This document shows, in pieces, positions 45,650-54,401 of a stretch of DNA of 64,000 nucleotides; positions within the stretch are counted from its first letter, which is position 1, and every line of letters begins with the position of its first letter. The stretch comes from CAWGXG01 sp963826505. GTDB lineage: Bacteria > Chloroflexota > Anaerolineae > Aggregatilineales > Aggregatilineaceae. The position numbers were made by a program, and so were the translations under genes. The stretch covers positions 124,001 through 188,000 of the forward strand of contig CAWGXG010000007.1 of assembly GCA_963826505.1 (NCBI GenBank). The letters run 5' to 3'. The notes beneath the pieces are model-generated. The model was not told the DNA's origin. It saw nothing but the letters and a program-made list of their open reading frames with translations, and did no database searches.

Positions 45650-45679
45650 CAGCGTAGAAGGATAAACGGATCGTCACCC

Positions 45680-46300
45680 ATGCCCGACAGCCCGAACCGC
45701 CACGAACAGCGCAAAAACGCCACACACCAGCGGCTGCTCGACGCCGCGCGTGACCTGATCGTCAGCCACGGCTACGGCAACGTGGATATTCTCGACATCA
45801 CCGAGCGCGCCAACGTCAGCAAAGCGACGTTTTACAAGCATTTCCCCAACAAGGAAGAATGCGTGCGCGAGCTGATGCAGCACGGCTTTGACGCCCTGGT
45901 CGCCCAGATCATGGAGGTGAAGCACAGCCAGCCCCCGCCCGACTGGGTGCGCGCCAGCTTCGAGCAGGCCTTCGATTGGGCCGGGCAGCACCGCGAGCTG
46001 CTGCTGATCATGGTGGGCGGCGCGGCCTCGTCGCAGCTTAACGCCTTCGGGCGGGCCTATCTGGCCGGGGTCATCGAACACAACATGACCGAGGACCCCA
46101 TTTTCGAACGACCTCCGCGTTTTTCCCCGGCCATCACCGCGCAGATCATCACCGGCATCATGATCCAACTGCTAGGATGGTGGCTCGAAAACGACACCGG
46201 CTTCACGGCTGAGGGCATGGCGTGCCTGGTCTACGACACGCTGCGTCACGGAGTCGGTGAAGCTATCCCCGGCGACGATTTCCCAACAACCGGGTTGTGA
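45680..46300 (+). CDS. TetR-family transcriptional regulator
   Basis: 206 residues. The N-terminal helix-turn-helix is clear (RLLDAARDLIVSHGYGNVDILDITERANVSKATFYKHFPNKEE). The rest is a variable ligand domain with QLNAFGRAYLAGVIE and hydrophobic residues. AAGGA precedes ATG by about 15 bases, so translation may be weak. It lies 60 bases before the MMPL transporter gene on the same strand and probably represses it and itself. Confidence 0.92.
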   Translation: MPDSPNRHEQRKNATHQRLLDAARDLIVSHGYGNVDILDITERANVSKATFYKHFPNKEECVRELMQHGFDALVAQIMEVKHSQPPPDWVRASFEQAFDWAGQHRELLLIMVGGAASSQLNAFGRAYLAGVIEHNMTEDPIFERPPRFSPAITAQIITGIMIQLLGWWLENDTGFTAEGMACLVYDTLRHGVGEAIPGDDFPTTGL

Positions 46301-46360
46301 AACGCAGCGCGACCTGTGAAACATGCGCGAGCAAGGGTCCCATAACAGGAGAGTATAAGC

Positions 46361-48976
46361 GTGTTCTTCGAGCGAGTTGGGCGGTTTGCCACACGATTCC
46401 GCGTCCCCATCATCATTACCTGGATAGCCCTGGCCGCTATCGTCACGGTGGTCGCGCCGAACATCAACGACGTCGCCTCGTCGGATACCGCCGATTTTCT
46501 ACCTAGCGGTGCCCCTTTCGAACACGCGGGAGACGTTTACAAGGCCACATTTCCCGAAGACGACTCCAAAGCCAGCTCCGTGATCGTCATGGACGCACGC
46601 GATCTGCCCGGCGGCATCTTCGACGCGACGGCGGCCACCTTTGACGAGGCGACTCAGACCGGCCCCGGAAACTTTACCCGCGATCTGGCCGCGTGGCTGC
46701 GCGGACCCGACGCGCCCGACGCGGTCCTGTCAGTCACCGCGCCCACCGATTCGCAGACCATCGCCAGCCTGATGGTCGCCTCGACCACCAGCGGCGATCC
46801 CGCGCTGGCCAACCAGATCGCCTTTGTGCGCGTCGAATTTGCCTACACGCCCACCGAACCGCCCACCGAAACTGCCATCAACGCCATCGAAAGCTGGATC
46901 ACCGCTCACCGCCCTGCCGGATTGAAAACTTACCAGACCGGCAGCGCGCCGATCGTGCTCGACACCACGAACGCGGTCAAGACCAGCGCCGAGCGCACGA
47001 TCTGGGTGACGATCGTGCTGGTCGTGCTGATGCTGCTGGCGGTCTACCGCTCGCCCGTCAGCCCGTTGATCCCGCTGTCCGCCGTGACCGTCGCCTATCT
47101 GATCACGCGCGGGATCGTGGCGTTCCTGGGCGCGCACTACATGACCATCACGAGTTACGCCAACGTGTTGTTAGTGGCCGTCATGTATGGGGCCGGGACG
47201 GATTACTGCCTGTTCCTGATCAGCCGCTACCGCGAAGAAATGGCCGAGCACGTCGGGCTGGTGGCGGCGACGGCTCATACCGTCCACCGCGTCGGGGAGA
47301 CGATTTCCAGCAGCGCGGGCACAATTTTCGTGGGCTTCATGGCAATGTCGTTCGCGCAGATGGGCATCTTCAAGACGAGCGGGCCCGCGTTAGCGATCGG
47401 CGTGGTGGTGTCGCTGCTGGCCGGGCTGACGTTCGTCCCGGCGGTGCTGTCCACGCTGGGCGATCGCGCCTTCTGGCCGTTCAAGGCGACGCACCGCCAC
47501 AACGGGCGGCTGTACGAGCTAACCTCGAAATGGGTCAGCACGCGCCCGCTGACCGTCATCCTGGTGATCGTGGTGCTGATGATCCCGCTCTCGCTCTACG
47601 GTGTGACGCGCAGCGTCAACTATGATATGCTGACCGATCTGCCGGACAGCATGGATACCGTGGTCGGTTTCAACCTGCTCAAGGACAGCCTGGGCGCGGG
47701 CAGCGCTATACCGCTGACCGTCGTCGTCACGGGCCGCGATCCGAGCACCGTCGCCGCTGACATCGTCCAGATCAGCGATCAAATCGGTGCGCTGCGCGGC
47801 GTGTACGACGTGCGCGGTCTGGACGATCCGTTGGGCCTGCACTCCACCCAATACGCCGATCTGCTGCACGTCGGGGCGCAGCTCCGGCTGGCGGCTGGCA
47901 TGTTCCAGGACACGCAAGCTACGGCGAGTGCCGATCCGGCCGCGTTGGGCAGTATGCTGGCCGGATTCCGGGATTACCTCGACACGCTGGCGACGACGTT
48001 CCCCTCGATCGCGGACGATCCCAACCTGCTGACGCTGCACGATCTGCTGGATAACCCGCTGCGCCTGGTCACGCAGCGCGACGCCGCGATCGCGGCGCTC
48101 GACGGGCTGGCCACCGAATTTGACGCCATGCCCGATGCCCTGCTGCTGCCCACCGCGTTAGGTGATGCGCTCGGCGCGCTGGGCGATAGTAACCCGCTCG
48201 GATCGCTGATCGATCGCTACATGGCCAACAGCGGGACGGCTTTCAAGCTGGATGTCGTGTTCGGCGAATATCCCAGCAGCAACGAAGGCATGGACACCCT
48301 GACAGCCATCCGCGCCATTCTCAAGCCCTACCACACGGCCAGTGGCGACGGCGTCGCCAGCGGGATGGCCGCCGTCACCACCGATCTGCGCGACACGATG
48401 GACAGCGATCTGCTGCACGCCATCGGCTTTGTGCTGGCGGGCATCTTCATCGTGCTGCTGATCATGCTGCGCAGCATAGTCGCGCCGCTTTATTTAATCG
48501 GAACGGTGCTGCTCAGCTTCACGTTCACGCTCGGCCTGACGAATCTGGTTTTTGAAACGGTCATGCACATCAACGGCCTGACGTGGTACGTCCCCTTCTT
48601 CTCATTTGTGTTTCTGGTCGCGCTCGGCATCGACTACAGCATTTTCCTGTTCGGGCGCGTCAAAGAGGAAGTGTCCTATAACGGGATGCGCGAAGGCGTG
48701 CATATCGCTGTCGCCACGACCGGCGCGATCATCACCTCGGCGGGCATGATCCTGTCGGGCACCTTCGCTGCGCTGATGGCGGGCCAAATCGCCGGGCTGC
48801 GCGAGTTGGGCTTCGCGGTAGGCGTGGGGGTGCTGATCGATACGTTCATCGTGCGGACCGTGCTCGATCCGGCCCTTGCAACCCTGTTCGGCCGCTGGAC
48901 ATGGTGGCCGGGCGGAGTCCCCAAAGCGACCGGGCCGCGCCGTGAGACGCAGCCCGCGCCCAGCGCCGGGGATTAA
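46361..48976 (+). CDS. MMPL family RND-type transporter
   Basis: 871 residues with 12 membrane helices in two halves. Each half has an extracytoplasmic domain after its first helix. The MMPL signature GAGTDYCLFLISRYREEM is near residues 277-294, and the second half has FLVALGIDYSIFLFGRVKEEV. Relatives move lipids, drugs or fatty acids across the membrane using proton flow. GTG 46361 has AGGAGAG about nine bases upstream. It is paired with the preceding tetR gene. A strong terminator hairpin follows. Confidence 0.93.
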   Translation: MFFERVGRFATRFRVPIIITWIALAAIVTVVAPNINDVASSDTADFLPSGAPFEHAGDVYKATFPEDDSKASSVIVMDARDLPGGIFDATAATFDEATQTGPGNFTRDLAAWLRGPDAPDAVLSVTAPTDSQTIASLMVASTTSGDPALANQIAFVRVEFAYTPTEPPTETAINAIESWITAHRPAGLKTYQTGSAPIVLDTTNAVKTSAERTIWVTIVLVVLMLLAVYRSPVSPLIPLSAVTVAYLITRGIVAFLGAHYMTITSYANVLLVAVMYGAGTDYCLFLISRYREEMAEHVGLVAATAHTVHRVGETISSSAGTIFVGFMAMSFAQMGIFKTSGPALAIGVVVSLLAGLTFVPAVLSTLGDRAFWPFKATHRHNGRLYELTSKWVSTRPLTVILVIVVLMIPLSLYGVTRSVNYDMLTDLPDSMDTVVGFNLLKDSLGAGSAIPLTVVVTGRDPSTVAADIVQISDQIGALRGVYDVRGLDDPLGLHSTQYADLLHVGAQLRLAAGMFQDTQATASADPAALGSMLAGFRDYLDTLATTFPSIADDPNLLTLHDLLDNPLRLVTQRDAAIAALDGLATEFDAMPDALLLPTALGDALGALGDSNPLGSLIDRYMANSGTAFKLDVVFGEYPSSNEGMDTLTAIRAILKPYHTASGDGVASGMAAVTTDLRDTMDSDLLHAIGFVLAGIFIVLLIMLRSIVAPLYLIGTVLLSFTFTLGLTNLVFETVMHINGLTWYVPFFSFVFLVALGIDYSIFLFGRVKEEVSYNGMREGVHIAVATTGAIITSAGMILSGTFAALMAGQIAGLRELGFAVGVGVLIDTFIVRTVLDPALATLFGRWTWWPGGVPKATGPRRETQPAPSAGD

Positions 48977-49024
48977 GCGCCAGCGCGCTGCCAGGATGAA
49001 CACTGACTTGAAACCCGAGTCAAA

Positions 49025-49056
49025 AAAGGGGATCGCCCGTGTGAGCGATCCCCTTT
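49025..49056. terminator. Bidirectional terminator between mmpL and pucR
   Basis: A perfect 12-base stem (AAAGGGGATCGC with GCGATCCCCTTT) with an 8-base loop lies between two convergent genes. An A run on one side (49022-49027) and TTT on the other let it work in both directions. Confidence 0.85.
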
Positions 49057-49081
49057 CGGATTCAACGATTAGCACTGTGCG

Positions 49082-50732
49082 TTACATGCGCGTGCCGTTT
49101 AACATACGGTGCACTTTGAGCGCCAGATGCAGATTCAGCCGGACGTTGGAGTCATCCATGTCGAGCTGCAAAATCTCGGTGATGCGCCCCAGGCGATAGA
49201 CCAGCGTATTGCGGTGAATGTTGAGCACATGGGCCGTGCGGGCCATGTTGCCGTTATTCTCGAAATAGGCGCTGAGCGTGGGCAGCAAATCGGTGTGGTG
49301 CTGATCGTCGTAGTGGACCAGCGTCGACAGCCAATGATCGCTGAAGCCGGACAGCAGGTGCGGATCGTTGACGCCCAGCAGCAGCTCGTACAGGCTGAGA
49401 TCGCCGAAATAGACGACCGACTGGTCTTCCCACAGGCGCGGCGGCAGCGCCAGCGCGCGCTCAGCTTCCTGGAAGGAATCGCGCAGCGCGGTCAATCCCA
49501 CCGCCGGGCGGCCCACGCCGACCAACACGTCGCCATCGAGGCGCGGATTCATCCAATGCGCCGTGCAAATGCGCGACGATCTGCTTGAGGCGCTGCGTCT
49601 GGTGCGGCTCATCCAGCGGAAAGAGCAGGACGGCGCGGTCGGCATACTGGCCGATGGGGGCCTGAATGCGGCGCTGGCGCATCTCGGCGCGCAGCATGCG
49701 GACCAGGCGTTCCGGCGAGAAGATACCGCCGCTGCGATCAGAGGTGGGTACCCATTGGAACACCACCACCGAGTACCACATCCCGGCTTCGAAGCTGTCC
49801 TGACCGGCACGCAGCGCCAGCAGGGCGTCATCGGTGACGGGGCTGGTAATCCAGTCGGTGATCCAATCGCGCGCCGGGCGCGGCGGTTCCAGGCTGACAT
49901 CAATCGTCTGCTGGCGGGCGACTTCGCGCACCAGCACAGGAATGCTGTATTCGAGCGATAACAGGTCGAAATCGTCGGGACGATCGCCCGCCGTCAGGGC
50001 GGAGACGTACCCGAGCAGCTGGCCTTCATGGATGAGCGGCGCTGTCACGCCCACCGGGCTTTCGATGACCCGCCAATCGCCCTCGTACGCGGCGCGATCT
50101 TCCAGGTCAAAGCGGCGCACGAACTCTGCTCCGCCGAGCAGCGCCAGTTGGGCATCCCAATCCTGCCCATGCGACGCGGGCAGACCCCGGCCCAGGACGT
50201 TCCCCCGGCGATCGTGCATGACGACCGGGCGATCGAGCATACGCGCCAACGCGTTGAGCATCGTGCTCAGCCCGCGATAACTGGCGGCGTGGCGCTGGAG
50301 CGTCTGTTGCAGTTCGATCGCGCGGTGTTCAAGCTGGGATTGGCGATCGGACAGCAAGCGCTGGATTGCACGCTCGACCTGGGGCAGAACAGCCCGTTCC
50401 GGCAGCGAGATGATCGGGAAATTCTGAGCTTTGGCGATCTGGTGCGTGCGCGGACTCAGAGTTCCCTGCACACACAGCGCGCTGGCCTCAGTCTGGGTCA
50501 GTTTTTCGACGATAGTTTCCAAGGAGAGCGGCGTCTGGGTTGTTGCCAGCGCGTTGGTAGAGAGCAGGACCATCTCGCGGTAGGCAATGTCCGAAAAGAT
50601 CGGCGGACGCACACGCAGGTGTGAAACACGATTCACCGGCGTCGCGGGATAACCGGTTACAAGCCGGCTGCCAATCGGCAGGGCGAGCCTGAGCACGGTT
50701 TTGAGGTCAGTCGATGTGGTCACGGCAGGCAT
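49082..50732 (-). CDS. PucR-family transcriptional regulator (frameshifted)
   Basis: About 550 residues. The N-terminal PucR domain (1-130) has LRLALPIGSRLVTGYPA and ALCVQGTLSPRTHQIAKAQ. A central part is GAF-like. The C-terminus carries the PucR helix-turn-helix: LPTLSAYFENNGNMARTAHV and IHRNTLVYRLGRITEILQLD. The latter is in another frame; the break is near 49555 and joins ALDESA to PRLDGDVLVGVGR. ATG 50732 has GGGGGAG about eight bases upstream. Family members sense purine breakdown products or other effectors; the target here is unknown, and no purine genes lie nearby. Confidence 0.88.
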
Positions 50733-51153
50733 GGGACTCTCCCCCTCAGGGACAAACACCCTGATTTTGGCATTCTTCGAGCAGGTTTTCCGGGAAATAC
50801 CATCAACCATGTTCGAATATATTCATTGTAGGAGTTCGCATGGGCCATGTCTTCAGGCATGTCTTATGAGATTTAAACGAATAGGATTGTGCACTATGCA
50901 CAATTTTAGATCGTGGGGTTGGGCAGAACCATCGCTTACAACATGCACAAGGGCTGCCCTATTTTTTGCAAAGTCCTTACGTTCAGCAAGACTAATTTTT
51001 CGTTATAATAATATGAAACAGTATTGATATACTCCAATTCAGTCACAGGCACTTGTCGCACGATTCTGCCGATTGATCTAAACTTCACTGAAGGTTGCCC
51101 AGGCAAAGCTTCGAGCCACATCGCTGCGGGGTGGTCGAACCGGGTAGGGAATC
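50733..51153. other. Spacer between pucR and a receiver gene
   Basis: 421 bases, AT-richer than the genes around it. It contains the palindrome at 50886-50904. TATAAT at 51004-51009 may be the -10 for the receiver gene, although no good -35 lies 17 bases upstream. I see no credible gene in it. Confidence 0.4.
50886..50904. promoter_or_regulatory. Palindromic site upstream of pucR
   Basis: ATTGTGCACTATGCACAAT is a perfect inverted repeat (8-base arms, CTA centre) 154 bases upstream of the pucR start. It may be the binding site of PucR or another dimeric regulator. Confidence 0.5.
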
Positions 51154-51522
51154 ATGATTGGCGTGTTAATCGTTGAAGACGAGGATACATTTCGGGAATT
51201 CTTAGCACTGGCCCTCAGTTTGGAAGGCTTCAACACGCGATCGGTCAAAAGCGGCGAGCAAGCGCTTGAGGCGATGAACACTGCGCCGCCAGACATGGTC
51301 ATCCTCGATCTGAGCATGCCTCTCATGAGCGGCTGGGACGTACTCCGCCACATGCGCAACGACCCCCGATTGGCTCAAATACCGGTGTTGGTACTGACCG
51401 CCAATGCCGACGAAGCCACGCGCCGCCGCAGCCTGGACGAACGCGCCGATGGGCTGCTGGTCAAGCCGGTGGCCCTGGAAGAAGTGCTCGAGGCCATCCA
51501 GGACACGTTGGATTCCGTGTGA
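51154..51522 (+). CDS. Stand-alone response regulator receiver protein (1)
   Basis: 122 residues forming just a receiver domain. The acidic pair is in LIVEDEDTF, the phosphorylated aspartate in MVILDLSMPL (near residue 52), the conserved Thr in VLTANAD and the Lys in LLVKPVAL. No output domain is present, so it passes the signal by protein contacts. AGGG precedes ATG. No histidine kinase is in the window. Confidence 0.92.
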   Translation: MIGVLIVEDEDTFREFLALALSLEGFNTRSVKSGEQALEAMNTAPPDMVILDLSMPLMSGWDVLRHMRNDPRLAQIPVLVLTANADEATRRRSLDERADGLLVKPVALEEVLEAIQDTLDSV

Positions 51523-51552
51523 CAGGCGTGTGTTGGACGGTGGGCAAGCGTC

Positions 51553-51582
51553 TTGGACAAGCCTCACAGAACCCGCTATAAT
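51553..51582 (+). promoter_or_regulatory. Promoter of the membrane-anchored repeat protein gene
   Basis: TTGGAC at 51553-51558 and TATAAT at 51577-51582 with an 18-base spacer, 53 bases before the start codon at 51636. Confidence 0.6.
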
Positions 51583-51635
51583 GCCCCTCGCTCACACCTC
51601 GCTACGAGGCGAAATCTGAGAGCGAGCAGACAGTT

Positions 51636-52739
51636 ATGGCCAATTTTTCCCGTGATGATAACCCCATAGATCCCCAATGGCAGCGCGACCCATTCCCGCC
51701 CGAAGATGAGCAGGGCATAGTGAGCAGCGGCCCGGTGATCGATGAGCCGCCGCTGACCGAAGACGACACCCGGCCCAAAGTGCAGGTAGCCTGGTCGATG
51801 GGGGCGGAACCGCCGATTGACCCGCAAGCCGACACCGATCAAACGCGCGTGCCGCGCCCGCCCGCGCGTCTGCTGCTGGTCGGGGTGGTGATGGTCAGCA
51901 CGGTGTGTATGTGTCTGCTCCTGGTGAGCTTCGCCGGGTTTGCCGGGTATCGCGACGGGCTGGCGACCAACGACGTGAAGATCACACAAACGCTCGCGAC
52001 AGGTGTCGCGCAGCAGTACGCGACCGGCGTTAGCGATTTGCAGCAGGGGTACGCCGAGCTGGCCGAAGCGCGCTTCGCCTGGATTGTCGAAACGGTGCAG
52101 GCTCCGACGCAGTACGCGCTGGACAGCCGCGTCCAGCTCGCGCTGGCCCGGACCATCGTCGCCTATACCGACACGCCGACGCTTGCCCCGACCGCTACGC
52201 CGACGATCAGCCCCACGCCGACCGAATCGCCCTCGCCCGAGCCAACCGTCCCGGCGACGGCCACGATCGATCCGCTGGAAGACCCGAATTACCTGTACAG
52301 TCAGGCCAACACGGCCATGCAGCTTGCGCGCTATGAAGACGCGATCGAATGGCTCGACGCGCTGCTGGCGCTCGACCCGGCGACGCTTGATCCTCAGCTC
52401 AAAAGCGAAGGCACCGCCCTGTTGATGCAAGCTCTGACGCGCCAGGGCACCATCTACCTGCGCGGTCAGAACACGGACGGCGCGGATATGCTGGCGCGCG
52501 GCGTGCTGCTGATCTATCGCGCCAAAGACCTGGGCACCATTGAGCCGGATACCATCCTGGGCGAAGCGATCTTCGCGGAGATGTACATCAACGCGCGGAA
52601 CTACGTCAACGGCGGCTATTACGACACCGCGATTCCGGTTTTGGAAGAGTTGTGCTCGATCAACTGTGGGTGGGAATATCATACGGTGAGCGTGCGCTCA
52701 CTGCTCGAACGCGCTCAGGCCGGGGCCAGTGGTCAATAA
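51636..52739 (+). CDS. Membrane-anchored TPR-like protein
   Basis: 367 residues. A cytoplasmic, acidic and Pro-rich N-terminus (1-75) precedes one membrane helix (about 77-103). The outer part has a helical region (LQQGYAELAEARFAWIVETV), a P/T-rich linker (TPTLAPTATPTISPTPTE) and tetratricopeptide-like helices (YLYSQANTAMQLARYEDAI, then ALLALDPATLDP). Proteins like this usually hold other proteins together at the membrane. No enzyme motif. The start ATG has only a weak GAGCGAG site upstream. The two receiver genes that follow are on the opposite strand. Confidence 0.75.
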   Translation: MANFSRDDNPIDPQWQRDPFPPEDEQGIVSSGPVIDEPPLTEDDTRPKVQVAWSMGAEPPIDPQADTDQTRVPRPPARLLLVGVVMVSTVCMCLLLVSFAGFAGYRDGLATNDVKITQTLATGVAQQYATGVSDLQQGYAELAEARFAWIVETVQAPTQYALDSRVQLALARTIVAYTDTPTLAPTATPTISPTPTESPSPEPTVPATATIDPLEDPNYLYSQANTAMQLARYEDAIEWLDALLALDPATLDPQLKSEGTALLMQALTRQGTIYLRGQNTDGADMLARGVLLIYRAKDLGTIEPDTILGEAIFAEMYINARNYVNGGYYDTAIPVLEELCSINCGWEYHTVSVRSLLERAQAGASGQ

Positions 52740-52751
52740 ACAAGGCTGCGA

Positions 52752-53117
52752 TCAGTCGGAGTTGCTTAAAATATCATTCACAGTCGCCAAAAAATCGTTG
52801 GGCATCACGGGCTTAGTGACCCAGCAATCCACACCCAGTTCCTCAACTTCGGGCACCATACCGGGCCGCGCCGTGAGAATCATCACTTTCATGGGGTCCA
52901 GGCTGGGCTGGCTGCGCACATAGCGCAGCACATCCGCCCCGGAAATTTCGGGCATCGCCAGGTCCAGGATCAGCAAATCGGGCGTGAATTGTTCAAGTAT
53001 TTCGAGCGCTTCTTCGCCGCTAAGCGCCGGAACAGCCTCACAGCCCAATCGTTTAACCAAGCCTACAAATAGTTTCAGCAGTCCTGGTTCGTCATCGACA
53101 ATCAAAACCACAGGCAT
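52752..53117 (-). CDS. Stand-alone response regulator receiver protein (2)
   Basis: 121 residues, receiver domain only: VVLIVDDEPGLLKLF, phosphorylated Asp in LLILDLAMPEISGADVL, Thr in ILTAR and Lys in CWVTKPVMP. ATG 53117 is used; GTG 53123 is an alternative and is a little closer to the AGGA site. It resembles receiver 3 just upstream and is probably the product of a duplication. Confidence 0.9.
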   Translation of the reverse strand: MPVVLIVDDEPGLLKLFVGLVKRLGCEAVPALSGEEALEILEQFTPDLLILDLAMPEISGADVLRYVRSQPSLDPMKVMILTARPGMVPEVEELGVDCWVTKPVMPNDFLATVNDILSNSD

Positions 53118-53310
53118 CGACACGATTGTTAGCTTCCTGCAGGAGTAAACTGCCGTCGGACCCTGCCCGGTCGGGTGCGCTGTCGGGACATCCGTCGTAC
53201 GTGCTTGCGGCATTAATTGCCGCTCTTAACATTACGGCATACTTTCACCTTCTATAATGAGATCATACCGCTGTCTTGCGGCACGTCCAAAAATCACACG
53301 GGCCGCGGCG

Positions 53311-53676
53311 TCACGCATCACCAAGCAGTTCACGCACGACATGAACCAATCGCTGTGGTTCGATCGGTTTGGTAACCCAACGCGCGATGCGCTGCGCAAC
53401 TTCGCTCGGGGCCGGACCGGGACCGAGGGCGGTCAACACCATGACGATCATGTCGTCCAATGCAGGCCGATCGATGACGTAGTGCAGCACGTCGATCCCG
53501 CTGATGCCAGGCATCGCCATGTCGAGAATCAACAGGTCAGGAGTTTCGCGTTCGAGCCAGGTCAGGGCTTCTTCGCCGCCGGCAGCCAGCCGGACGTCAT
53601 ACCCGATGCGCTGAAGCAGGTTGCCGAACAGCACCAACATGCCCTGCTCATTGTCCACGAACAGCACCACCGGCAC
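53311..53676 (-). CDS. Stand-alone response regulator receiver protein (3)
   Basis: 121 residues, receiver only. It starts MPVVLFVDNEQGMLVLF, phosphorylated Asp in LLILDMAMPGISGIDVL, Thr in VLTALG and Lys in RWVTKPIEP. The second acidic-pocket residue is Asn (VDNE) where receiver 2 has Asp (VDDE), so metal binding may be weaker. GTG 53676 is preferred: GGGGAG lies nine bases before it, and it gives the same MPVVL start as receiver 2; ATG 53685 touches that site. Confidence 0.9.
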   Translation of the reverse strand: MPVVLFVDNEQGMLVLFGNLLQRIGYDVRLAAGGEEALTWLERETPDLLILDMAMPGISGIDVLHYVIDRPALDDMIVMVLTALGPGPAPSEVAQRIARWVTKPIEPQRLVHVVRELLGDA

Positions 53677-53725
53677 GCTCTGCATCTCCCCTTATCTGCC
53701 TGCTTTCGTTCGTAGTTCCGTGCGC

Positions 53726-54367
53726 TTACCCGCTCGCCCGTAGAATGGCTCGCACCGGGCTTCCGCACACGCCCGCCATTTTGAGTGGCAGGGCGATCAA
53801 TTCGTACACGCCGTCCGGCACCCCGGCCAGACACAACGTTTCAAGGTGCGACATCCCCCGCGCGCGCAGCCGGTGGTGGCCGGGCAGGTCTTGGCTGGCT
53901 TCATCATCCACCGACGGTGAATCCATCCCCAGCAGCACGGCTCCCCGGTCGGCCAGCCAGTCGATCAGGGCGACGGTAGGGTACGGGAAATCCTGCGGCC
54001 ACGTATCGTCGGGGGTGTCGCTGACCCAGGTGTGAATCAGCAGGCGCGGCACACCCGCCAGATCAACCCCGGCGATATCTTCCGGGACGATCCCCCCTGA
54101 TCGGCGCGCGACAGTGACTACCCGCGCCGGGCCGAGATAGTGTTCGAGCGGCAGTTCCGCCGGGTGAACACCATCGTCTGCGATATGGTATGGGGCATCG
54201 GCGTGGCTGCCGGTGTGAGGGCTAAAGGTGAGCGTCGTCAGGTTAACGGAATCGCCATCCCGCGTACGACAGGCATGCTCGAACGTGAACGGTTGATCGC
54301 CGGGCCATACGGCCAACGTGGGCGAAATCGTCCGGCTGATGTCGTACAGTCGCGGCGTCGAAGTCAC
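53726..54367 (-). CDS. kynB: Kynurenine formamidase / cyclase-family hydrolase
   Basis: 213 residues of the cyclase family. The metal-binding motif is HTGSHADAPYH, matching HxGTHxDxPxH, with a further HHRLRARGMSHLETLCL region near the C-terminus. KynB hydrolyses N-formylkynurenine to kynurenine and formate. The preceding gene is a kynureninase-like enzyme on the same strand (35 bases away), which supports this function over other cyclases. ATG 54367. Confidence 0.85.
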   Translation of the reverse strand: MTSTPRLYDISRTISPTLAVWPGDQPFTFEHACRTRDGDSVNLTTLTFSPHTGSHADAPYHIADDGVHPAELPLEHYLGPARVVTVARRSGGIVPEDIAGVDLAGVPRLLIHTWVSDTPDDTWPQDFPYPTVALIDWLADRGAVLLGMDSPSVDDEASQDLPGHHRLRARGMSHLETLCLAGVPDGVYELIALPLKMAGVCGSPVRAILRASG

Positions 54368-54401
54368 AGACAGGCCCCTATCGCGCGGTGTTCTGCGGGC
54401 A

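Noticed and set aside
51004..51009. TATAAT as a full promoter for the first receiver gene
   Set aside because: No acceptable -35 element at 16-18 bases and no extended -10, so only noted in the spacer entry.
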